A stretch of DNA of 50,066 nt from Bacteroides propionicifaciens DSM 19291 = JCM 14649 (GTDB lineage Bacteria; Bacteroidota; Bacteroidia; Bacteroidales; Bacteroidaceae), in contig NZ_AQWS01000021.1 of the NCBI RefSeq assembly GCF_000375405.1, forward strand, positions 1-50,066, read 5' to 3'. The position numbers and the translations under genes were made by a program. Positions 23,751-32,883 of the stretch are shown here, piece after piece. Below the pieces are notes generated by a model. It saw only the letters and a list, made by a program, of their open reading frames with translations. It searched no databases and had not been told where the DNA came from. The number at the start of each line of letters is the position of its first letter. Position 1 is the first letter of the stretch.

Positions 23751-24956
23751 TTAGTTGTGTTTAATTTTAACATTCGGTAGGAATAAAGCTACAATACCTA
23801 GCAAAGGCATGTAAGCACACATATCATAGACAAACTGTATTCCATGAGAATCAGCAACCCAACCAAGTAAAGCGGCAGAAATTCCTGCAATACCAAAAGC
23901 AAATCCGAAGAACATGCCCGAAACAAGTCCTAACTTAGAAGGAAGAAGCTCCTGAGCATATACTAAAATCGCAGAAAAGGCTGATGCCAAAACCACACCT
24001 ACAATCGTTGTTAAAATACAGGTTCCCATTAGACCAACATGAGGCATAAAGAGAGCAAAAGGAGCAGCTCCTAAAATTGAGACCCAAATCACATATTTAC
24101 GGCCAATTCTATCTCCAATAGGTCCACCAATTAAGGTACCAAGTGCAACAGAGAATAAGAATAGGAATAAATACATCTGCGACTCTTGTGTTGTTACACC
24201 AAATTTATCAATAAGGAAAAATGTATAATAGTTGGTCAAACTCGCCATATACACATATTTAGAGAAGAGCAATATTAATAATACAACAATCGCGAAAGTA
24301 GTCTTCTGACGATTAAGAGGATTGGGCTTAATATGTTCAATCACAACCTTCTTTTCCTTAACCTCCTTAAGCTTCTTACCATACCACTTATAAATCGGGC
24401 TAAGAAGTACAATTACAATCAGAGCCAAGAAAGAAAATAGGACGATATACTCTTGTCCATAAGGAGTAATTATTAAAGCGGCTAGCAAAGGTCCTAAAGA
24501 TCCTCCTAGATTACCACCCACCTGAAATATGGATTGTGCTAAACCGTGACGACCACCAGAGGCTAAATGTGTTAACCGAGAAGCCTCAGGATGAATAATG
24601 GACGAACCAGTACCAATTAAGGCTACCGAAATCAATACTGAAATATAATTTGGAGAAAAAGCCAATATAGCCAATCCTACAAGTGTAAACATCATCCCAA
24701 TAGGCAAATAGTAAGGTCTAGGCTTTTTATCAAAAATGACACCTACAATAGGCTGGAATATTGATGAGAATATCTGATAAACCAAAGCAATAATACCAAT
24801 TTCAGCTAAATTAAGAGATAAGCTATTTTCCAGCATTGGGAAAATAGACGGAACTATAGACTGAAATACATCATTTGAGAAATGGGCAAAACTAAGAGCT
24901 AATAAAATCCCCATTGCCGTACGCGACTTAGCGGGATTAACATTTAAATCATTCAT
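23751..24956 (-). CDS. fsr: MFS exporter, fosmidomycin-resistance (Fsr) type
   Basis: 401-residue major-facilitator transporter with 12 predicted spans. Seen: ALSFAHFSNDVFQSIVPSIF, LQ-type FQPIVGVIFDKKPRPYYLPI (loop 2-3), GTGSSIIHPEASRL and ASGGRHGLAQSIFQVGGNLG, a run nearly identical in pattern to E. coli Fsr. Exports fosmidomycin in E. coli; the native substrate is unknown. Its 5' leader contains a terminator-like hairpin (25009-25055) about 50 bases before the ATG, suggesting attenuation. Located between a GNAT gene and tRNA-Met. Confidence 0.92.
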   Translation of the reverse strand: MNDLNVNPAKSRTAMGILLALSFAHFSNDVFQSIVPSIFPMLENSLSLNLAEIGIIALVYQIFSSIFQPIVGVIFDKKPRPYYLPIGMMFTLVGLAILAFSPNYISVLISVALIGTGSSIIHPEASRLTHLASGGRHGLAQSIFQVGGNLGGSLGPLLAALIITPYGQEYIVLFSFLALIVIVLLSPIYKWYGKKLKEVKEKKVVIEHIKPNPLNRQKTTFAIVVLLILLFSKYVYMASLTNYYTFFLIDKFGVTTQESQMYLFLFLFSVALGTLIGGPIGDRIGRKYVIWVSILGAAPFALFMPHVGLMGTCILTTIVGVVLASAFSAILVYAQELLPSKLGLVSGMFFGFAFGIAGISAALLGWVADSHGIQFVYDMCAYMPLLGIVALFLPNVKIKHN

Positions 24957-24995
24957 TATATTATAAGTAATAATTTGGCTGACCTAGCAGCTGTA

Positions 24996-25055
24996 AATAA
25001 AAAATGACTAGGTGGTTTTGGTCCCCCCAGTAAGTGGGAGTAACCAAACAACCTA
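24996..25055 (-). promoter_or_regulatory. Terminator-like hairpin in the leader of the fsr-like gene (possible attenuator)
   Basis: Arms 25009-25022 and 25043-25055 pair almost fully (one bulge and one wobble pair), enclosing a G/C-rich loop, and the minus strand continues with CATTTTTTATTT. It lies about 50 bases before the ATG at 24956 and downstream of a separate strong terminator of tRNA-Met. Attenuator function is inferred; it might be a second tRNA terminator. Confidence 0.5.
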
Positions 25056-25150
25056 ATCGTTTGATATAAGCGAATCTCTGATTACTTAATTATTAAAAAC
25101 AAGCATACCAAGTGCAAAACACAAGAGCTTGTAAGAGAATTAAATAACAG

Positions 25151-25189
25151 AAAAAGAGGGAAGTTTTCGCATTGAAAAACTTCCCTCTT
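25151..25189 (-). terminator. Intrinsic terminator of tRNA-Met
   Basis: Perfect 14-bp stem AAGAGGGAAGTTTT / AAAACTTCCCTCTT (25154-25167 with 25176-25189), 8-base loop, T-run on the minus strand; 4 bases past the tRNA. Confidence 0.9.
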
Positions 25190-25193
25190 AAAG

Positions 25194-25267
25194 TAGCGGG
25201 ACCGAGAATTGAACTCGGGACCTCATGATTATGAATCATGCGCTCTAACCATCTGAGCTATCCCGCC
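25194..25267 (-). tRNA. tRNA-Met (anticodon CAT)
   Basis: 74-base cloverleaf on the minus strand: acceptor GGCGGGA / TCCCGCT with a G.U first pair and discriminator A, D arm AGCTCAGATGGTTAGAGC, anticodon stem around TTCATAA (CAT), T arm CCGAG TTCAATT CTCGG. The G1.U72 pair and body favour elongator Met; tRNA-Ile with a lysidine-modified CAT anticodon cannot be fully excluded by eye. CCA is not encoded. Confidence 0.95.
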
Positions 25268-25294
25268 ATCACCATCATTTCGTGATTGCGAGTG

Positions 25295-25324
25295 CAAATA
25301 TAAGCGTTTAATTTATTTCTGCAA
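25295..25324 (-). promoter_or_regulatory. Promoter of tRNA-Met
   Basis: Minus strand: TTG (25324-25322), exactly 19 bases, then TATATTTG (25302-25295). A textbook Bacteroidetes promoter, 28 bases before the tRNA. Confidence 0.82.
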
Positions 25325-25464
25325 AAAATACAGCAACTTTTTTGACAAAATATTTACACACGACTATTTATTGCTGTTTCAGGCATAAACATATTTATTT
25401 TACTTCACTTTTTTTTGGATAAAAGTACTTATCTTGGCACATAGAAACACAACTGAAGAATACT

Positions 25465-25857
25465 ATGTCAAGAATAAAAATAAACTTAGAATACATATTA
25501 GATGCCACCTCCAAAGATATTATTTGGGATGCGATCAGCACGCCCTCAGGTTTAGAAGGGTGGTTTGCCGATCACGTAGATTCAAATGATAAAATTGTAA
25601 CATTCTATTGGGGTGAAAACGATGAAGAAGTAAAGCAAGCAGAGATTGTAGGGTTTCGTACCTATTCATATATCCGCTTCAAATGGGCTGATAGCACACA
25701 CCCAAAAGAGTATTTTGAATTAAGAATGCATAAAAGCGAGCTTACAAACGACTATGTTCTAGAGATTAAAGATTTTGCTGATGACGATGAAATCGACGAT
25801 CACGAGGAACTATGGAACAAACAGATAGAGACACTCAGACGACTAAAAGGCTTCTAG
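25465..25857 (+). CDS. START-like (SRPBCC) domain protein
   Basis: 130-residue single-domain protein of the START-like/AHSA1-related superfamily conserved in Bacteroidetes. Seen: IWDAISTPSGLEGWFADHV (substrate-pocket entrance typical of AHSA1 proteins), TFYWGENDEEVKQAEIVGF, YIRFKWADST and an acidic C-terminal helix (DDDEIDDHEELWNKQIETLR). No catalytic residues are known for the family; the ligand is unknown. Soluble cytoplasmic. Transcribed in the same direction as the LptF/G gene, 86 bases upstream of it. Confidence 0.85.
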   Translation: MSRIKINLEYILDATSKDIIWDAISTPSGLEGWFADHVDSNDKIVTFYWGENDEEVKQAEIVGFRTYSYIRFKWADSTHPKEYFELRMHKSELTNDYVLEIKDFADDDEIDDHEELWNKQIETLRRLKGF

Positions 25858-25904
25858 TAAATTTAATTATAATAGATTATCTTTTCATGCTCCTTTTTTT
25901 GTCG

Positions 25905-25912
25905 TAATTTTG
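25905..25912 (+). promoter_or_regulatory. -7 element TAATTTTG upstream of the LptF/G gene
   Basis: Matches TAnnTTTG, 31 bases before the ATG at 25944; no TTG at -33. It could start the lptF/G-ribBA transcript. Confidence 0.45.
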
Positions 25913-25943
25913 TGGAGCTAATTGCATACGATTATATTTTAGG

Positions 25944-27842
25944 ATGCTGAAAATAAAAAAACTAGATAGGTTTGTCTTAAAAAGCTACGGGCTATTATTT
26001 GTCGCTACATTCTTTATTTGTCTGTTTATCTTCATGATGCAGTTCATCTGGAGATTTATTGATGATTTAGTAGGAAAAGGATTGGAGGTTAGTGTTTTGG
26101 CAGAGTTTTTCTTCTATGCTGCACTGACTTTAATACCGGTGTCTCTACCCCTAGCCATTTTGCTAGCTTCTTTAATTACATTTGGTAATTTTGGAGAGCG
26201 GTTTGAGCTTTTAGCAATGAAGGCTGCAGGGATATCATTGTTCAAAATTATTAGGCCCCTAATCATATTAGCCCTACTACTTTGTGGAACCTCTTTTGTA
26301 TTCCAAAACAACATAGGCCCTATTGCCTACCAAAAACTAGGAACACTACTAATTTCTATACGACAGAAATCTCCTGAACTTGAGATTCCTGAAGGCCTGT
26401 TTTACAACGAAATAGATGGTTATAACATCTATGTAAAATCAAAAAACAGAGAAACAGGACTCCTACACGATGTAACAATTTATCAATTCTCTGAGGGCTT
26501 TGATAATGCACGTATTATTGTAGCAGACACAGGTAGACTAGCATTAACAGCAGACAAAAAACACCTATACCTACATCTCTATAATGGCGAGTTGTTCGAA
26601 AATATAAAACAACCAGGTGTTAACAGTAAAAACATCCCCTATCGCCGAGAGAGTTTTAGCGAGAAACACGCACTCATTGAGTTTGATACAAACTTCAATA
26701 TGGCTGATGGAGGTATTCTTGATAAACAAGCAAGTGCTAAAAATATTAATTCATTGCAGCTCTCTATTGACTCTATGAGATATGTCAATGACAGTGTAGG
26801 AACTTCAAACTACGATTTTGCCATAGATAGGGCATTCAAAAAAATAGATAGTTACCGAAGCTCCTCAGACTCTTTAAAACTAGCTAACTCCCAAATCACT
26901 TCGATTAATGCCGATAGTGTTTTAGCTACATCAACACTAAAAAAGAAGCAGAATGTACTCAATTTAGCCAAGAGAGAAGCTGAGTCACTTTCAAGTGAGT
27001 GGAGCTTTAAGAAGTTCGAAATTTCAAATACTGATCTTGACATAAGACGTCACCAGATGGCTCTACATGAAAAAATAACCTTATCTCTAGCCTGCCTAGT
27101 TTTCTTTTTTATTGGGACACCCTTAGGTGCAATTATCCGTAAGGGAGGATTAGGAATGCCTGTGGTAATCTCGGTAATGATATTTATTATCTACTATATC
27201 ATCAACACCATGGGTTCTAAAATGGCCCGTGAAGGAGAGTGGGAAGTCTGGTTTGGCATGTGGTTAAGTACGCTTATTTTAGCCCCTGTGGGTGGATTTC
27301 TAGCCTACAAATCGAATAAAGATGCGGTGATTCTGAATTCGGACACTTATATGAGTTGGATAAAAACGGTTATAGGTATCCGTCCACAAAGACATATGAC
27401 ACGTAAAGAGGTTGTTATTGACGACCCCAATTACAGCGAATGCTATGAGCAAATCACTCACCTATCCAACAGACTGGAGGAGTATCGTAATACACATAAA
27501 TTAAGAAGTGCACAGAGCTATATAAAACTTTGGTTCAAGACTAAAACTAATGACCCCGTAGATGAATATTTGGGCGAACTCGAACTGATTATAGAGGAAC
27601 TTTCAAACTCTAGCTCACTAGAGATTATTAATACGATAAATAAATATCCCGTGATCCCACACCGAGCGCATACGCTCCCATTCAAGCTAGAATGGCTTGA
27701 CCGAGCAATTGGGGTTATACTCCCTGTGGGAATATTCTTTTACTTTAGAATTTGGTTCTTTAGATTACGACTCGCTAAAGACATCCAAAAAGTAATAGAG
27801 ATAAACAAAGAGCTTAAAATAATTATAGATAAGAATAAGTAG
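25944..27842 (+). CDS. LptF/LptG-family permease (YjgP/YjgQ)
   Basis: Membrane component of the Lpt ABC system that extracts lipopolysaccharide from the inner membrane. 632 residues, longer than the 350-370 of E. coli LptF/G. Seen: N-terminal spans with [40 protein letters not shown]-like block, the periplasmic jellyroll (about 125-260), a helical insert rich in Ser/Asp/Lys (about 255-365), then the second set of spans ([40 protein letters not shown]) and a long cytoplasmic-side C-terminal extension with a further hydrophobic hairpin near 585-610. The insert and extension are usual in Bacteroidetes. The next gene, ribBA, starts 2 bases after its stop. Confidence 0.92.
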   Translation: MLKIKKLDRFVLKSYGLLFVATFFICLFIFMMQFIWRFIDDLVGKGLEVSVLAEFFFYAALTLIPVSLPLAILLASLITFGNFGERFELLAMKAAGISLFKIIRPLIILALLLCGTSFVFQNNIGPIAYQKLGTLLISIRQKSPELEIPEGLFYNEIDGYNIYVKSKNRETGLLHDVTIYQFSEGFDNARIIVADTGRLALTADKKHLYLHLYNGELFENIKQPGVNSKNIPYRRESFSEKHALIEFDTNFNMADGGILDKQASAKNINSLQLSIDSMRYVNDSVGTSNYDFAIDRAFKKIDSYRSSSDSLKLANSQITSINADSVLATSTLKKKQNVLNLAKREAESLSSEWSFKKFEISNTDLDIRRHQMALHEKITLSLACLVFFFIGTPLGAIIRKGGLGMPVVISVMIFIIYYIINTMGSKMAREGEWEVWFGMWLSTLILAPVGGFLAYKSNKDAVILNSDTYMSWIKTVIGIRPQRHMTRKEVVIDDPNYSECYEQITHLSNRLEEYRNTHKLRSAQSYIKLWFKTKTNDPVDEYLGELELIIEELSNSSSLEIINTINKYPVIPHRAHTLPFKLEWLDRAIGVILPVGIFFYFRIWFFRLRLAKDIQKVIEINKELKIIIDKNK

Positions 27843-27844
27843 TT

Positions 27845-29062
27845 ATGGAAGATTTTAAATTAAACACAATAGAAGAAGCAATCGCTGATTTTAAAGAAGG
27901 AAAGTTTCTTATCGTTGTGGACGATGAAGATCGTGAGAATGAAGGTGATTTTATCATCGCAGCAGAAATGATAACTCCTGAGAAGGTTAACTTTATGATG
28001 CGTTATGGCAGAGGAGTTCTGTGTACACCACTCAGTGCTGAGCGATGCAACGAACTTGAACTAGAAATGCAAGTATCGTCAAACACTTCTATTTATGAAA
28101 CTCCATTTACAGTTACAGTCGACAAGATCGAAGGCTGTACAACTGGTGTTTCTATGGACGATAGAGCAGCTACTATTCTGGCTTTGGCCGATACAAACTG
28201 TAAACCTACCGACTTGGCTCGACCAGGGCATGTCAACCCTCTTAGGGCTAAAGATAAAGGAGTTCTTTGCAGAGCAGGACACACCGAAGCAACTGTAGAT
28301 ATGTGTAAGCTTGCAGGCTTCAAACCGGTTGGTGCATTAATCGAGATCATCAACGAAGACGGAACAATGTCTAGACTACCTCAACTTATGGAGGTATCTA
28401 AAAGATTTGGAATTAAAATAATTTCAATTGCTGATCTAATCAAATACCGTTTAAGCCAAGAATCAGTAATCGAAAAAGGAGAAGAGGTAGATATGCCAAC
28501 AGAGTATGGCCATTTCCGTCTTATCCCTTTTAAACAAAAATCTAACGGACTAGAGCATGTAGCGCTAATCAAAGGTACTTGGGAGAAAGATGAACCAGTA
28601 CTTGTACGTGTTCACTCTTCTTGCGTAACTGGTGATATCTTTGGTTCTTTCAGATGTGAGTGCGGAGAGCAACTTCACGAAGCGATGCGCATGATTGATA
28701 AAGAAGGTAAAGGTGTTATCGTATATATGAATCAAGAAGGACGTGGAATCGGACTAATGAACAAGATAGCTGCTTACAAACTTCAAGAAGAAGGCCTTGA
28801 TACTGTAGAAGCTAATCTACATCTTGGTTTCAAAGCTGACGAGAGAGATTATGGTGTTGGAGCAAATATATTACGAGAAATAGGTGTAACCAAAATGCGC
28901 TTAATGAGTAATAATCCGATAAAACGCATAGGACTCGAATCGTACGGATTGAACATTGTAGAGAATGTTGCTATTGAGGTTCAGCCTAATAAATACAACA
29001 AATCATACTTGGAAACTAAACAACAAAAAATGGGACATACCCTGCATGTTGTTAAGCAGTAA
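27845..29062 (+). CDS. ribBA: Bifunctional DHBP synthase / GTP cyclohydrolase II (RibBA)
   Basis: Supplies both starting branches of riboflavin synthesis: 3,4-dihydroxy-2-butanone 4-phosphate from ribulose 5-phosphate, and the pyrimidine from GTP. 405 residues. DHBP synthase domain (about 1-205): [30 protein letters not shown] and [17 protein letters not shown] cyclohydrolase II domain (about 210-400): [20 protein letters not shown] with the three zinc cysteines, [20 protein letters not shown] and [14 protein letters not shown]. Active-site residues look intact in both halves. Two bases after the LptF/G gene, so probably cotranscribed; perfect terminator downstream. Confidence 0.97.
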   Translation: MEDFKLNTIEEAIADFKEGKFLIVVDDEDRENEGDFIIAAEMITPEKVNFMMRYGRGVLCTPLSAERCNELELEMQVSSNTSIYETPFTVTVDKIEGCTTGVSMDDRAATILALADTNCKPTDLARPGHVNPLRAKDKGVLCRAGHTEATVDMCKLAGFKPVGALIEIINEDGTMSRLPQLMEVSKRFGIKIISIADLIKYRLSQESVIEKGEEVDMPTEYGHFRLIPFKQKSNGLEHVALIKGTWEKDEPVLVRVHSSCVTGDIFGSFRCECGEQLHEAMRMIDKEGKGVIVYMNQEGRGIGLMNKIAAYKLQEEGLDTVEANLHLGFKADERDYGVGANILREIGVTKMRLMSNNPIKRIGLESYGLNIVENVAIEVQPNKYNKSYLETKQQKMGHTLHVVKQ

Positions 29063-29071
29063 GAATAAAAC

Positions 29072-29111
29072 AAAAAACAAGAGCTGACCAATTGGTCAGC
29101 TCTTGTTTTTT
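29072..29111. terminator. Bidirectional terminator between ribBA and ferredoxin
   Basis: A perfect 40-base palindrome centred on CCAATTGG, flanked by an A-run on one side and a T-run on the other, so it can stop both convergent transcripts. Confidence 0.92.
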
Positions 29112-29129
29112 TGAGAATTAAATCCTCAA

Positions 29130-29300
29130 TTAGTCTTCTGGGTGAATCGCTTCTGATGGACAAACATCAGCACAAGTACCACAGTCTGTGCAAAGGTCTG
29201 CATCAATAGTATAGATATCACCTTCTGAAATAGCTTCTACTGGGCATTCATCGATACATGTGCCACATGCTATACAGTCGTCATTAATTACGTAAGCCAT
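29130..29300 (-). CDS. Small 2[4Fe-4S] bacterial ferredoxin
   Basis: 56-residue clostridial-type ferredoxin, too short for most gene tracks; I translated it by hand. Seen: two CxxCxxCxxxCP motifs, CIACGTCIDECPVEAI and CTDCGTCADVCPSEAI, with the pseudo-twofold symmetry of the family and an acidic remainder (MAYVINDD..., ...HPED). A low-potential electron carrier, for example for pyruvate:ferredoxin oxidoreductase or hydrogenase in an anaerobe. A minus-strand TATTTTTG element (29342-29349) sits 42 bases upstream; convergent with ribBA. Confidence 0.95.
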   Translation of the reverse strand: MAYVINDDCIACGTCIDECPVEAISEGDIYTIDADLCTDCGTCADVCPSEAIHPED

Positions 29301-29341
29301 TGTTTAAAATTTTAAAATGTTATTAGTACTAATTAGTTTGG

Positions 29342-29349
29342 CAAAAATA
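29342..29349 (-). promoter_or_regulatory. -7 element TATTTTTG of the ferredoxin gene
   Basis: Minus strand matches TAnnTTTG at 42 bases before the ATG. No TTG noted at -33. Confidence 0.5.
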
Positions 29350-29505
29350 AAGGTTTATTTGATTACTTACCACCATTATCTCTATTTTTTTAGCTTCTTA
29401 GAGTAAAATCTATGCTAGAAGGCAATAGAACCAATTAGATATTTAGTTTTCGCCTCATTAAATATGTATTCAAGCAAGTTGATATAGAATCTTATCTTTT
29501 TTAAT

Positions 29506-29513
29506 TAATTTTG
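29506..29513 (+). promoter_or_regulatory. -7 element TAATTTTG of metA
   Basis: Matches TAnnTTTG, 32 bases before the metA ATG. The nearest TTG is 24 bases upstream, too far for the consensus. No SAM riboswitch core was recognised in the leader. Confidence 0.5.
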
Positions 29514-29544
29514 CAACGATAAGCAATTTATATATATCCTGGAT

Positions 29545-30432
29545 ATGCCACTATACATCCCAAAAGACTTACCTGCTTTCGACTTACTCAAAAAAGAAGG
29601 TATTCATATTGACATACAAGACAAGAGAGCCAATGCACATGAACCCGTTTTAAAGATAGGGTTGCTCAACCTTATGCCTCTAAAGATAGAGACAGAGACT
29701 GATTTTATCCGTATTCTCTCAAAAAGTGAACTTCATATTGAGGTGAGTCTGATTAGGTTTAATTCGCACCAATCAAGGAATACGCCAAAGGAGCATCTAG
29801 ATCAGTTTTACTCAGACTTCAGCTCGGTCAAGGAGCAAAGTTTTGATGGTTTTATTATTACTGGTGCACCTATTGAGCATCTTCCATTTGAGCAAGTTAG
29901 CTATTGGAAGGAGCTAAAAGAGGTGTTTGAGTGGTCTAAAACTCATGTCAAATCAACGCTTAATATCTGTTGGGCTGCACAGGCAGGCTTATATCATTTT
30001 TACAACATCAATAAGTACGAGCTAGAACAGAAGAAGTTTGGTATATTTGAACACCAGGTTCTTAACAAAAGTTGTCCTTTATTAGAGGGGTTTGAACCAA
30101 CCTTTAATGCTCCTCATAGCCGACACACAGAAGTTAGAACCGAAGATATCAATAACTGTCCTGAGATAGAATTGCTTTCGGTCTCAAACCAAGCTGGAGT
30201 ATTCATAGTATCGGCTAATGCAGGACAACAGCTTTTTATAACTGGCCACGCGGAATATCCACTTTACAGATTAGATGGTGAGTATAGAAGAGATCTATCC
30301 AAAGGTTTAGAGATAAATGCACCCGTCAATTATTATAAAAATAACGATTCCAGCTTACCCCCCATCGAAACATGGGGCTCACATGCCAACTTATTATTCA
30401 TGAATTGGCTAAATCACTATGTCAATAAATAA
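29545..30432 (+). CDS. metA: Homoserine O-acetyltransferase, MetA type
   Basis: Acylates homoserine in the first committed step of methionine synthesis. 295 residues, full length. Seen: LKIGLLNLMPLKIETETDFI, catalytic Cys142 (LNICWAAQAGLY), His235 and Glu237 (FITGHAEYPL). Residue 111 is Glu (GAPIEHLPF), the residue that selects acetyl-CoA rather than succinyl-CoA in studied MetA enzymes (Gly in E. coli), so the acetyl donor is predicted despite the common 'succinyltransferase' label. The stop overlaps the annotated long form of the next ORF; the two genes are probably cotranscribed. Confidence 0.95.
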   Translation: MPLYIPKDLPAFDLLKKEGIHIDIQDKRANAHEPVLKIGLLNLMPLKIETETDFIRILSKSELHIEVSLIRFNSHQSRNTPKEHLDQFYSDFSSVKEQSFDGFIITGAPIEHLPFEQVSYWKELKEVFEWSKTHVKSTLNICWAAQAGLYHFYNINKYELEQKKFGIFEHQVLNKSCPLLEGFEPTFNAPHSRHTEVRTEDINNCPEIELLSVSNQAGVFIVSANAGQQLFITGHAEYPLYRLDGEYRRDLSKGLEINAPVNYYKNNDSSLPPIETWGSHANLLFMNWLNHYVNK

Positions 30433-30442
30433 CGAAAAGATT

Positions 30443-32269
30443 ATGTCCATACGAAAAATAGAACTTCTAGCTCCTGCCAAAAACTTAGAATGCGGTATAG
30501 CAGCAATCGATCATGGTGCTGATGCTGTATATATTGGCGCACCCTCATTCGGGGCTAGAGCTTCTGCCACCAACTCAATAGAAGATTTAGCCAAACTGGT
30601 AGATTATGCACACTTACTCAACGTTAAGGTCTATGCAACCGTCAACACCATTTTAGAAGACCATGAGGTAGAAGAATCCGAAAAGATGATTTGGGATCTA
30701 CATCGCATTGGAGTAGATGCACTGATAATCCAAGATATGGGGATCTTAAACATGAATCTCCCTCCCATTGCACTACACGCAAGTACACAATGCGATAACC
30801 GTACCATAGAAAAAGTGAAGTTCTTACAAGAAACTGGTTTCAACCAAGTGGTATTAGCAAGGGAGTTATCATTTAATGAAATACATCAGATTCATCAAGC
30901 TTGTCCCGGGGTATCACTTGAGGTATTCGTTCATGGAGCACTTTGTGTAAGTTATAGTGGACAGTGTTACGTGAGCCAAGCCATCAGCAAAAGAAGTGCA
31001 AACAGAGGATCATGTTCACAGTTTTGCCGCTTACCGTTTACACTCAAAGATGCAAATGGCAAAATAATCCTTAAAGACAAGCACCTACTATCGCTTAAAG
31101 ATATGAATCAGCTTGATCGACTCGAATCTTTAATCGACGCTGGAGCAAGTTCACTAAAAATAGAAGGTCGCCTTAAAGATCCTACATACGTAAAGAATGT
31201 AACAGCAGCCTACAGAAAAGCTTTAGATAAAATCTTCAAACGACGTCCCGAATATATCGCAGCGTCATCAGGAGTAACCGAACTACTTTTCGAACCCAAC
31301 TTAGACAAAAGCTTTAGCCGTGGTGCAACCTCCTTCTTTGCCAATGGAAGGCAAAGTGATATTGCCTGCTTCGATACTCCAAAATCATTGGGCGAAGAGA
31401 TGGGCCTTATGAAAGAGATGCGAGGAAACTACTTTACAGTCGCTGGTCTGAAACCTTTCCATAATGGTGATGGTGCATGTTTTATTGATGAGAATGGTAA
31501 GCTCACAGGCTTTAGAATCAACAAGGTTGAAGGAAATAAAATATTCCCTCTTGAAATGCCCCACATAAAACCAAAGACGGTAATCTATCGTAACTACGAT
31601 CACGAATTTGACAAATTGCTCAGCAAGACCTCGTCAACAAGGACGATTGGAGTTCAGATAAAGTTAACTGAGTCGGTTAAAGGCTTTACTCTACAACTCT
31701 TTGATGAGGATGGTAATGAAGCAAGCGTTCAGCTAGATCAAGCTAAAGAAGAGGCACGCACTCCTCAAAAAGACAATATTATACGCCAACTGTCTAAGCT
31801 AGGAAACACACCATTCTATCCAGCAGCCGTTGAGGTTACACTACAAAAAGAGTGGTTCGTACCCTCGTCAATCCTCAATGAAGCCAGAAGAGAAGCGGTA
31901 GAACAGCTTATAGAAACCCGAAAAAGAAATTATAGAAGGATTGAGCAACGTTTCGAAAAGACTAGTCACCAATTTATAACACCCAAACTAACCTATCTAG
32001 GAAATGTTATGAACAGCTATGCACATCAATTTTATGCTCAGCACGGGGTGACAGAAATTGCACCAGCCTTTGAGAAAAAAACCATAGACGAAGCAGTTCT
32101 AATGTTTTGCAAACACTGTATCCGTTATTCTATGGGATGGTGCCCTACTTTTCAGCAAGATAAATCACCCTATAGAGAACCCTTCTGCCTTGTTGACCCC
32201 AATGGTAGTGAGTTTAAGCTACAGTTCGATTGTAAGAACTGCCAAATGAAGGTGATGCGCAATATTTAA
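30443..32269 (+). CDS. U32-family protein (YhbU/RlhA-like collagenase-type peptidase family)
   Basis: 608 residues from the ATG at 30443 (MSIRKIELLAPAKNLECG); the ATG at 30419 adds eight residues upstream of the conserved start and is less likely. Seen: ELLAPAKNLECGIAAIDHGADAVYIGAP, the family signature EVFVHGALCVSYSGQCYVSQ, then SANRGSCSQFCRLPF with Cys pairs, LLSLKDMNQL and SLKIEGRLKDPTYV, and a C-terminal cysteine cluster (MLFCKHCIRYSMGWCP, CKNCQMKV). Such proteins are now thought to be rRNA/tRNA hydroxylation factors (RlhA, TrhP) rather than proteases. Lies 10 bases after metA; its stop overlaps the stop of the convergent LuxR gene. Confidence 0.9.
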   Translation: MSIRKIELLAPAKNLECGIAAIDHGADAVYIGAPSFGARASATNSIEDLAKLVDYAHLLNVKVYATVNTILEDHEVEESEKMIWDLHRIGVDALIIQDMGILNMNLPPIALHASTQCDNRTIEKVKFLQETGFNQVVLARELSFNEIHQIHQACPGVSLEVFVHGALCVSYSGQCYVSQAISKRSANRGSCSQFCRLPFTLKDANGKIILKDKHLLSLKDMNQLDRLESLIDAGASSLKIEGRLKDPTYVKNVTAAYRKALDKIFKRRPEYIAASSGVTELLFEPNLDKSFSRGATSFFANGRQSDIACFDTPKSLGEEMGLMKEMRGNYFTVAGLKPFHNGDGACFIDENGKLTGFRINKVEGNKIFPLEMPHIKPKTVIYRNYDHEFDKLLSKTSSTRTIGVQIKLTESVKGFTLQLFDEDGNEASVQLDQAKEEARTPQKDNIIRQLSKLGNTPFYPAAVEVTLQKEWFVPSSILNEARREAVEQLIETRKRNYRRIEQRFEKTSHQFITPKLTYLGNVMNSYAHQFYAQHGVTEIAPAFEKKTIDEAVLMFCKHCIRYSMGWCPTFQQDKSPYREPFCLVDPNGSEFKLQFDCKNCQMKVMRNI

Positions 32270-32883
32270 ATTTGATGCAAGTCGGTATAACCGTTAATGA
32301 CGGCATAGATTGTTAGTCCAGACACTGACTTTATGCCCAATTTATCGGTTATATTTTTGCGGTGGGTAATAACAGTAGTTTGCCCAATATTAAGCCTGTC
32401 TGCAATCTCCTTGTTGGTCATCCCCATAGCAATAAGCGAGATTACCTCAATTTCTCGTGGGCTAAGTTCATGCACTTGATGTGCTGCTACAGCATTTTTA
32501 TTACGAGAATGACCAGGCTCATGCGCTTGCTTGTGTAAATCTATCAAAGACTTAATAACCTGCTTCTCGGTCTTAAAGACATCCAATACAAAAACTCCTG
32601 AAAGCAGTGTAGCCTGTGCTTCAGAAGCCATTACAATAGTTCTTTTCTTGCGGGGAAGGAAAAAAGAATTGTGCTCTATGTAAATAGGAGCCGATATGAA
32701 GTAGTGTGCATACATATCAGGGGTATCATCCATAAAAGCCTCAAAACCTTGGAATATACGAATTTCAGCTACTGGAATAAGTTCTATAAGAATAGACTTA
32801 AGTCCCAGTGCTGCCAGAATATTAAATTCAACAATAGCAATCTCTGGTCGATGGTTTGGTAGTGCGTGGTGGTGGTTAATCAT
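32266..32883 (-). CDS. LuxR-family transcriptional regulator with degenerate receiver-like N-terminus
   Basis: 205-residue regulator. C-terminal LuxR HTH is clear: LSPREIEVISLIAMGMTNKEIADRLNIGQTTVITHRKNITDKLGI (about 139-182). The N-terminal 115 residues have a receiver-like alternation of hydrophobic strands and helices but I see no acidic triad or conserved phospho-Asp, so it is probably not phosphorylated in the usual way. It overlaps the radA stop by 4 bases (ATGA), so it is the second gene of a radA transcript, and its own stop overlaps that of the U32 gene tail to tail. Target unknown. Confidence 0.85.
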   Translation of the reverse strand: MINHHHALPNHRPEIAIVEFNILAALGLKSILIELIPVAEIRIFQGFEAFMDDTPDMYAHYFISAPIYIEHNSFFLPRKKRTIVMASEAQATLLSGVFVLDVFKTEKQVIKSLIDLHKQAHEPGHSRNKNAVAAHQVHELSPREIEVISLIAMGMTNKEIADRLNIGQTTVITHRKNITDKLGIKSVSGLTIYAVINGYTDLHQI

